Source of the DNA: an uncultured Oscillospiraceae bacterium
Lineage (GTDB): Bacteria; Bacillota; Clostridia; Oscillospirales; Acutalibacteraceae
Length of the DNA: 9,561 nt
Reading direction: 5' to 3'
NCBI GenBank assembly: GCA_900549945.1
Contig: URQJ01000064.1
Span: 1 to 9,561, forward strand
In this document: one piece after another, positions 5,092 through 9,561 of the stretch
Layout of the letters: the number at the start of each line of letters is the position of its first letter
Numbering within the stretch: the first letter of the stretch is position 1
Translations under genes and position numbers: made by a program
The notes under the pieces: model-generated
Told to the model about the DNA's origin: nothing
What the model saw: only the letters and a program-made list of their open reading frames with translations
Database searches by the model: none

Positions 5092-6126
5092 TTATTCGTG
5101 ATTGAACTGCGCGAGCGCCTTCAGGCTGCCGCTGTTGAGGTCGCGGATATCCTTGAGGCCGTAGCGCATCATGGCGAGGCGCGTCAGGCCGAGGCCGAAG
5201 GCGAAGCCTGTGTATTCCTCGGGGTCGATGCCGCCGTCGCGCAGCACGTTCGGGTGAATCATGCCGCAGGGGCACAGCTCGATCCAGCCGGAGCCGTGGC
5301 AGGTGGAGCAGCCCTTGCCGCCGCAGACATGGCAGCTGATGTCCAGCTCGAAGCCCGGCTCAACGAAGGGGAAGAAGCCCGGGCGCAGGCGGACGTTGAC
5401 GTCCTGCTTGAAGACCTTCGAAAGCATCGTCTTCATGAAGTAGATGAGGTTCGAGATCGAGATGTCCTTGTCGATCATGATGCCCTCCATCTGGAAGAAC
5501 GTGTTCTCGTGCGAGGCGTCGGTGCTCTCGTTGCGGAAGCAGCGGCCGGGGAAGATGGCACGCAGCGGCGCGCCATATTTGCGCATGATGCTGTTCTGCG
5601 CGGCCGAGGTGTGCGTTTTCAAAAGCTGGCCGTTGTCGAGGTAATAGGTGTCCTGCATATCGCGCGCCGGGTGGTGCTTCGGGATGTTGAGCGCCTCGAA
5701 GCACTCGTAATCGGTGACGATCTCCTTGTAATCTTCTACGGTGAAGCCCATTGAGGCGAAGATCTCCTCGAGCTCGCGCTGCACGAGCGTGATCGGGTGA
5801 TAAGAGCCGTAAGCGGTTTCCGCCGGCAGCGTCACGTCATACTGCTCGGCACTGTTGACGAGGCGGTCCTCCTCGGCCTTGCGGATGGCCTCGATCTGCG
5901 CGGTGATTTTTTCATCGACCTCGCGCTTTAAAAGGTTGATTGTCTGGCCAAATTCCTTTTTCTCCTCGCCGGAAAGGTCCTTGAGCCCTTTGAGTAGCTC
6001 GGTTACGGAACCCTTTTTGCCGAGGTAGGCGACGCGGATCTTTTCGACCGTCTCGCTGTCGCGCACGGCGGAAAGCTCCGTTTCAAATTTCTGACGCAGC
6101 TCGGCGATGTTTTCTCTGATGCCCAT
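5092..6126 (-). CDS. pheS: Phenylalanyl-tRNA synthetase alpha subunit
   Basis: PheS carries the class II catalytic site that activates phenylalanine. The 344-aa product has an N-terminal coiled-coil arm (about 1-90) and the core from about 95. Motifs seen: KTHTSAAQ (170-177), motif 2 FRNESTDASHENTFFQMEG (197-215), FFPFVEPGFELDIS (251-264), and motif 3 GFAFGLGLTRLAM (307-319), which includes the Ala that controls Phe pocket size in E. coli PheS. Between them is a Cys-rich insert with C265, C268, C273, C276, C285 and C287, as expected for Firmicutes PheS, possibly binding zinc. Thr replaces the usual Glu in the GMGxERLAM motif. The start at 6126 has AAAGGA about 10 nt upstream; longer in-frame extensions would run through the T-box RNA and lack similarity. 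First gene of the pheST operon. Confidence 0.97.
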   Translation of the reverse strand: MGIRENIAELRQKFETELSAVRDSETVEKIRVAYLGKKGSVTELLKGLKDLSGEEKKEFGQTINLLKREVDEKITAQIEAIRKAEEDRLVNSAEQYDVTLPAETAYGSYHPITLVQRELEEIFASMGFTVEDYKEIVTDYECFEALNIPKHHPARDMQDTYYLDNGQLLKTHTSAAQNSIMRKYGAPLRAIFPGRCFRNESTDASHENTFFQMEGIMIDKDISISNLIYFMKTMLSKVFKQDVNVRLRPGFFPFVEPGFELDISCHVCGGKGCSTCHGSGWIELCPCGMIHPNVLRDGGIDPEEYTGFAFGLGLTRLAMMRYGLKDIRDLNSGSLKALAQFNHE

Positions 6127-6177
6127 AATCTGAACGTCCTTTCGTAAAAGTATTTTCCGTTTGCACCGGGGCAAAGG

Positions 6178-6495
6178 CAAAAGAAAAGGCCCGCCCCATG
6201 CGAAACACATGGGGCGAGCCGGAAAGCTCGCGGTACCACCCAATTTCGGTGCCAACACACCCTCTAAAGCCCGTAACGGTGCCGCTCCGTCGGCGCCTAC
6301 TGCATCCCGCTTTCCAAAAAGGTGTGCCGCAGCGGCGAAATACCGCCGTGCGCAGACAGAAAAGGGGGCCGAACCGTTCAGCGCCGCCGCTCCAAAGAGA
6401 ACTTCGCCGGAACCCCGCAGAGGCACGCTTGCAGCCGACGGCGCGCCCTCTCTGCCCGCGGAAAAAACCGGGTACTTTTCTTTTTCATCGCGTTT
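6178..6495 (-). promoter_or_regulatory. T-box riboswitch leader controlling pheST (tRNA-Phe sensing)
   Basis: The leftward leader has every T-box landmark. Stem I is closed by AGAAAAG (6474-6480 region) pairing with CTTTTCT (6358-6364 region), and contains AGTA, an AGAGAGG bulge segment and a distal GGCTGCAAGC. The probable specifier is UUC at 6371-6373, within GCTGAACGGTTCGGC. The antiterminator/T-box core GGGTGGTACCGCG (6229-6241) holds the UGGU that pairs with the ACCA end of uncharged tRNA-Phe. The competing terminator stem is CGCCCCATG / CATGGGGCG (6192-6200 and 6208-6216), followed by a U-rich tail at 6181-6188. When tRNA-Phe is uncharged, its acceptor end stabilises the antiterminator and pheST is transcribed. 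Specifier assignment is by pattern only. Confidence 0.92.
6181..6216 (-). terminator. T-box regulated terminator hairpin
   Basis: A perfect 9-bp stem CGCCCCATG / CATGGGGCG with a 7-nt loop is followed on the leftward strand by GGCCTTTTCTT. It lies directly downstream of the T-box core and about 55 nt before the pheS start. It is the off-state structure of the riboswitch. Confidence 0.9.
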
Positions 6496-6501
6496 AGCGC
6501 T

Positions 6502-6530
6502 ATTTTAGCACAGGATGCGGCGTTTTTCAA
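6502..6530 (-). promoter_or_regulatory. Sigma-A promoter for the T-box-pheST operon
   Basis: On the leftward strand: TTGAAA (6525-6530), 17-nt spacer, TAAAAT (6502-6507) preceded by TGC (extended -10). Transcription should begin near 6495, immediately before Stem I of the T-box leader. Confidence 0.8.
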
Positions 6531-6592
6531 GTGTTTTCTTCCGCCTGCGGATAGAGGCAAACAGGTTCCGAGAAAATTAACAAAATAGATGG

Positions 6593-6621
6593 TTGAACTT
6601 CCGGCGCGCCTGTGTTATAAT
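6593..6621 (+). promoter_or_regulatory. Sigma-A promoter for the DUF6106-like gene
   Basis: TTGAAC (6593-6598), 17-nt spacer, TATAAT (6616-6621), with TG one base upstream of the -10 box. It is the best -10 match in the window. It is back to back with the pheS promoter, whose -35 box ends at 6530, leaving 62 nt between the two -35 elements. Confidence 0.85.
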
Positions 6622-6662
6622 GACAAAAATAAGCGATTTGAAGCAAGGGAAGGTAAAACACA

Positions 6663-7196
6663 ATGATGACAGACATTTTCGTGGAATATATGGTCAAGAA
6701 GAAGATTGGGCCGAAGGATATTTTGATCTGCCTCGGCGCGTCGGTTCTCGGTGCGGTGCTGCTTTTTGTCGGCCTGATGCTGACGCCGATTCTGCCCATG
6801 ATTCCGTTTCTCGTACTCTGCGGCGTGATTTACGGCCTTTACTGGGTCATCTCCTCGCGCAGCGTCGAGTTTGAGTACAGCATCACGAACGGCGACATCG
6901 CGGTCGATAAGATCACGAACCGCAGAAGCCGCAAGCGCCTCACGTCGTTCGACGCGAAGGCCATTGAGGAGATGGGCAAGTACACGGAGAACGCGCAGAA
7001 GCTCCGCGGCAAGCGCGTGGATAAGACTTTCTTTGCGACGGAGACCGACGAGGCCAAGGACGCGTGGTACGTGATTGCGAAGAGCCGCAAGACCGGCCTC
7101 ACGCTGCTTGTGTTCTCGCCCGACGAGCGCTGCATCGACGCGATCAAGCCGTTTATGGACCGCCGCCTGAAATTTGAGATCTTTGGGCGCGGCTGA
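6663..7196 (+). CDS. DUF6106-like small membrane protein
   Basis: A 177-aa protein with a short charged N-terminus (IFVEYMVKKKIGPKD), two hydrophobic segments (about residues 20-41 and 44-64) and a hydrophilic C-terminal domain of about 110 residues. The post-membrane pattern SSRSVEFEYSITNGDIAVDK, followed by I-x-x-R-R-S-R-K-R-L and a later EEMGKY, matches my recollection of the DUF6106 family of Clostridia, whose function is unknown. The pattern suggests a membrane-anchored, cytoplasmic PH-like beta domain, which is inference. GGAAGG lies about 9 nt before ATG 6663; ATG 6666 is equally possible and removes only one residue. The gene is monocistronic, with its own promoter and a terminator 27 nt after the stop. 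Nothing links it functionally to pheST beyond the shared intergenic region. Confidence 0.85.
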   Translation: MMTDIFVEYMVKKKIGPKDILICLGASVLGAVLLFVGLMLTPILPMIPFLVLCGVIYGLYWVISSRSVEFEYSITNGDIAVDKITNRRSRKRLTSFDAKAIEEMGKYTENAQKLRGKRVDKTFFATETDEAKDAWYVIAKSRKTGLTLLVFSPDERCIDAIKPFMDRRLKFEIFGRG

Positions 7197-7222
7197 GCAC
7201 GCGGGAAAATAAAAGAGCTTTC

Positions 7223-7259
7223 GGACGCACGGCAGCTATGCCGCGCGTCCCTTTCTTTT
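7223..7259 (+). terminator. Intrinsic terminator after the DUF6106-like gene
   Basis: GGACGCACGGCA (7223-7234) pairs with TGCCGCGCGTCC (7239-7250) with one mismatch and a GCTA loop, followed by CTTTCTTTT. The MATE gene promoter begins 11 nt further on. Confidence 0.88.
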
Positions 7260-7270
7260 GCGGCGGTTTC

Positions 7271-7299
7271 TTGACAAAGCCGCGCGGATATGGTAGCTT
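7271..7299 (+). promoter_or_regulatory. Sigma-A promoter for the MATE transporter gene
   Basis: Perfect -35 TTGACA (7271-7276), 17-nt spacer, weak -10 TAGCTT (7294-7299) rescued by an upstream TGG (extended -10). It implies a leader of about 85 nt. It rules out the in-frame ATG at 7290, which lies within the promoter. Confidence 0.7.
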
Positions 7300-7309
7300 T
7301 TAGTGGGAA

Positions 7310-7368
7310 TTCCGCCGGCGGCGCCGCGCAGAAAGGCGTTTTGCGCGGCAGCCGTGCCGCGGGCGGAA
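7310..7368 (+). promoter_or_regulatory. Structured 5' leader of the MATE gene
   Basis: TTCCGCC (7310-7316) pairs with GGCGGAA (7362-7368), enclosing an 8-bp hairpin GCCGCGCA / TGCGCGGC (7323-7330 with 7342-7349, 11-nt loop) and a 3' arm of 12 nt. The structure ends 12 nt before the ribosome binding site GGAGGG (7381-7386). I do not recognise it as ykkC/guanidine, PreQ1 or another class known upstream of exporters, and it lacks a U-tract. It may be regulatory or simply a result of high GC content. Confidence 0.4.
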
Positions 7369-7391
7369 AGCAAAAAATCCGGAGGGCGAAA

Positions 7392-8738
7392 ATGGGAAAT
7401 GATTATCTGACAAAGAAAAAGCCGCTTTCGGCGCTTTTGGTGTTTGCACTGCCGATCATCATAGGCAACCTCTTCCAGCAGACCTACACGATGGTGGACT
7501 CCGCCGTCGTAGGGCGCTTCGTCGGCGAGCAGGCGCTCGCGGCCGTCGGCGCCTCCTACTCACTGACGAATATCTTCATCTGCGTGGCGATCGGCGGTGG
7601 CATGGGCGCGTCGGTCACGGTCAGCCGGTATTTCGGCGGCAAATCGTACGGCAAAATGAAAACGGCCATTTCCACGGTGTGCCTTTCCTTTCTCGGCATC
7701 AGCGTGCTGCTCGGCGGCGTCGGACTGCTTTTCAGCCGCAGCATCATGGTGCTGCTCAACACACCGGCAGATGTTCTGGACATGGCGGTCGAGTATCTGG
7801 ACATCTATTTCTACGGCCTGCCGTTCCTCTTTATGTACAACGTGCTTTCGGCGATGTTCAACGCGCTCGGCAAATCCAAAATCCCGCTGTGCTTCTTGAT
7901 TTTTTCCTCGCTCCTCAACATCGCGCTCGATTTCCTGCTCGTCACCCGCTTTCAGATGGGGGTTTCGGGCGTCGCGTGGGCGACGTGGATCGCGCAGGGG
8001 ATTTCGGCGGTGCTCTCCTTTGCCGTGCTGGTCTGGGAGCTGAAGAAGCTCGGCTGCGGCAAGGTGAAGCTGTACGACCCTGCGGAGCTCTGGCGCATGA
8101 CAAAGATCGCGCTGCCCTCGATTTTGCAGCAGTCCACGGTGTCGATCGGTATGATGCTGGTCCAGTCCGTCGTCAACGGGTTCGGCTCCGAGGCGCTTGC
8201 GGGCTTCTCGGCGGCGATGCGGATCGAATCGATCTGCATCGTGCCGATGGCGGGCATCGGCAACGCGATTTCCTCTTATACGGCGCAGAACATCGGGGCG
8301 AAGAAGCTCGACCGCGTCGTGCAGGGCTACCGCGCGGCGCAGGGGATGGTCGTGGTCTGCGCCGCGGCGATCTGCCTCGTGCTTGAGCTGTTCCACGGGC
8401 CGATCATCTCGGTCTTTCTCGGGGCGGACGGCACGGCGGCCGCCGTTTCCACAGGTCAGGGCTACCTGCAGTTTATGGGCTGGTTCTTCTGCCTGATCGG
8501 CTTTAAGATGACGGTGGACGGCCTGCTGCGCGGCGCGGGCGACATGAAGATGTTTACGGTTGCAAACCTCGTAAACCTGTGCATCCGCGTCGTGGTGGCG
8601 GTTCTGTTCGCGCCGCGCTTCGGCATCGCGATGGTCTGGTACGCCGTGCCGATCGGCTGGTTTGCAAACTGGGCGATCTCCTTCGCCCAGTACCGCACGG
8701 GAAAATGGCGCAAAAAGGCGGTGGCTGCGCAGCCGTGA
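7392..8738 (+). CDS. MATE family multidrug/toxin efflux transporter
   Basis: A 448-aa integral membrane protein of the length and shape expected for MATE exporters: about twelve hydrophobic helices in two homologous halves, no signal peptide and a basic C-terminus. The N-terminal signature LALPIIIGNLFQQTYTMVDS-type segment (residues about 17-37, here FALPIIIGNLFQ then QTYTMVDSAVVGRFVG) is typical, with AVGASYSLTNIF and the intracellular loop VSRYFGGKSYGK after it. The second half repeats the pattern (ALPSILQQSTVSIGMMLVQ, YTAQNIGAKKLDRV). MATE proteins export cationic drugs, metabolites or dyes in exchange for Na+ or H+; the substrate here cannot be read from sequence. The start at 7392 has GGAGGG 5 nt upstream; an extension to 7290 would be promoter and leader RNA. 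It forms a single-gene unit ending at the terminator at 8814-8848. Confidence 0.93.
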   Translation: MGNDYLTKKKPLSALLVFALPIIIGNLFQQTYTMVDSAVVGRFVGEQALAAVGASYSLTNIFICVAIGGGMGASVTVSRYFGGKSYGKMKTAISTVCLSFLGISVLLGGVGLLFSRSIMVLLNTPADVLDMAVEYLDIYFYGLPFLFMYNVLSAMFNALGKSKIPLCFLIFSSLLNIALDFLLVTRFQMGVSGVAWATWIAQGISAVLSFAVLVWELKKLGCGKVKLYDPAELWRMTKIALPSILQQSTVSIGMMLVQSVVNGFGSEALAGFSAAMRIESICIVPMAGIGNAISSYTAQNIGAKKLDRVVQGYRAAQGMVVVCAAAICLVLELFHGPIISVFLGADGTAAAVSTGQGYLQFMGWFFCLIGFKMTVDGLLRGAGDMKMFTVANLVNLCIRVVVAVLFAPRFGIAMVWYAVPIGWFANWAISFAQYRTGKWRKKAVAAQP

Positions 8739-8813
8739 TGTGAAATCCCGGCGGCTCTCGGCAAGGCATAAAAATACAGGCGGCCGCCCTTTGTGCGCGG
8801 TCCCTGCTCAGAG

Positions 8814-8848
8814 TCCGCGTGTCCCACGGTGGGGCGCGCGGATTTTCT
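8814..8848 (+). terminator. Intrinsic terminator after the MATE gene
   Basis: TCCGCGTGTCCC (8814-8825) pairs with GGGGCGCGCGGA (8831-8842), twelve pairs including two G-U, around a 5-nt loop, followed by TTTTCT (8843-8848). The stretch 8739-8813 holds no gene that I can see. Confidence 0.85.
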
Positions 8849-8849
8849 A

Positions 8850-8878
8850 TTGAAATTTCCCAGGAATTTGTGTATGCT
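8850..8878 (+). promoter_or_regulatory. Sigma-A promoter for nnrE
   Basis: TTGAAA (8850-8855), 17-nt spacer, TATGCT (8873-8878). It begins immediately after the U-tract of the preceding terminator, giving a leader of about 30 nt. Confidence 0.75.
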
Positions 8879-8913
8879 AGAGGTATAAAGTACAGACAGG
8901 GGGAGTGCGGTTC

Positions 8914-9561
8914 ATGGTGGTTTTGAAGGCGGCGGAAATCCGCGGGCTGGAGGAATGCGCGGTGGAATCCGGCGTTTCGATGGAAACGCTGATGGAAAAC
9001 GCCGGCGCGGCGGTCGCGGCGTATATTGGGGAGCAGATCGAGGTGCGCGGCAAAAGTGCAGTGATTCTCTGCGGCAAGGGCAACAACGGCGGCGACGGCT
9101 TTGTAATCGCCCGCCTGCTCTCGAAGGCCGGGGCGAAGGTGACGGTCGTGCTGATGCAGGGAGCGCCGGCGTCGGCGCTCGCGAAGCAGGCGTACGACAA
9201 GATGCACAAGGGGATCGACATCATGCTGGCGCGCGCGGCCGGAAAGGCGATCGATAAGGCCGACCTGATCGTGGACGCAATATTCGGCTTCAGCTTTCAT
9301 GGCCGGATGCCGCAGGCAATGGAGCCCGTCATCGCGCGCGCGAACGCTTCGAAGGCGCTGCGCGTTTCGGTAGACCTGCCGAGCGGCGCGGAGTGCGATA
9401 CCGGCGCTGTGAACGGGGCGTGCTTCCGTGCCCGGCATACGGTGACCTTCACGGCGATGAAGCCCGCATGCGTTGTCTACCCGGCGGCGGCCTGCTGCGG
9501 GCGCACGGTCGTGCGGCAGGTCGGCATCCGCCGGGAGTTTCTGCAGCTTCTGCCGTACGAC
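8914..9561 (+). CDS. nnrE: NAD(P)H-hydrate epimerase (partial; possibly bifunctional Nnr)
   Basis: The first 216 codons are seen; the gene continues past the window. The YjeF N-terminal domain epimerises the R and S forms of damaged (hydrated) NAD(P)H so that the paired dehydratase NnrD can repair them. Family landmarks: SMETLMENAGAAVA (22-35), the nucleotide-binding loop CGKGNNGGDGFVIARLL (53-69), DAIFGFSFHGRM (121-132; many relatives have DALFGTG here) and VSVDLPSGAECDTG (151-164), which includes the catalytic Asp. TFTAMKPACVVYP follows at 178-190. The start at 8914 has GGGGGAG 8 nt upstream. In many Clostridia the protein is about 500 aa with a C-terminal NnrD kinase-like domain; whether that applies here lies outside the window. 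Confidence 0.93.
   Translation, partial: MVVLKAAEIRGLEECAVESGVSMETLMENAGAAVAAYIGEQIEVRGKSAVILCGKGNNGGDGFVIARLLSKAGAKVTVVLMQGAPASALAKQAYDKMHKGIDIMLARAAGKAIDKADLIVDAIFGFSFHGRMPQAMEPVIARANASKALRVSVDLPSGAECDTGAVNGACFRARHTVTFTAMKPACVVYPAAACCGRTVVRQVGIRREFLQLLPYD

Noticed and set aside
6127..6426. N-terminal extension of PheS
   Set aside because: The open frame runs through the T-box and terminator RNA and shares nothing with PheS; normal PheS length is reached from 6126.
7290..7391. An upstream start for the MATE gene at 7290
   Set aside because: It lies inside the promoter, would be absent from the transcript, and adds a 34-residue Gly/Ala/Arg-rich stretch unlike MATE proteins. ATG 7392 has a good ribosome binding site.
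1..9561. CRISPR array, tRNA or rRNA gene, prophage, transposase or defence system
   Set aside because: I saw no regularly spaced repeats, no tRNA or rRNA signatures, and no integrase, transposase or phage gene on either strand.

Overview
The window looks like chromosomal DNA from a GC-rich member of the Clostridia (Oscillospiraceae-like, probably gut-associated). This is inferred from the Firmicutes gene set (IreB, T-box-controlled pheST, a DUF6106-like membrane protein), AAGGAGG-type ribosome binding sites, and six sigma-A-type promoters that all have 17-nt spacers. The species cannot be named from the sequence. Most of the window is ordinary housekeeping. I did not find a new multi-gene system. 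The unusual material is in the first 1.8 kb.

Positions 1-960 hold a broken locus. The start of an unrecognised leftward gene lies at 1-68, followed by hairpin-rich intergenic DNA. Then come the last 71 codons of pdxS (leftward), joined head to head at about 370-388 to the last ~60 codons of mutY (rightward). Both genes lack their 5' parts, as expected from one deletion between two divergent genes or from a chimeric assembly. mutY overlaps by 4 nt an intact MmcQ/YjbR-family gene, which ends at a strong two-way terminator (991-1048).

Positions 1052-1855 hold a leftward P-loop nucleotide-kinase-like pseudogene with four in-frame stop codons, three of them where the family has tryptophan. It is preceded by a nested palindrome that doubles as a 28-codon ORF with a strong Shine-Dalgarno. 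Next is a leftward 97-aa conserved hypothetical gene with its own promoter and terminator, then a leftward monocistronic ireB.

Positions 2713-6530 are the phenylalanyl-tRNA synthetase operon, pheS-pheT (leftward). It is preceded by a complete T-box leader with terminator, antiterminator, a probable UUC (Phe) specifier and a UGGU tRNA-end-binding bulge. A divergent consensus promoter (6593-6621) drives a small two-TM protein of DUF6106 type, with its own terminator. A MATE-family exporter follows, with its own promoter and a structured 5' leader. The window ends inside nnrE (NAD(P)H-hydrate epimerase), also with its own promoter. Apart from pheST and the mutY-mmcQ pair, the genes are mainly single transcription units separated by clear terminators.
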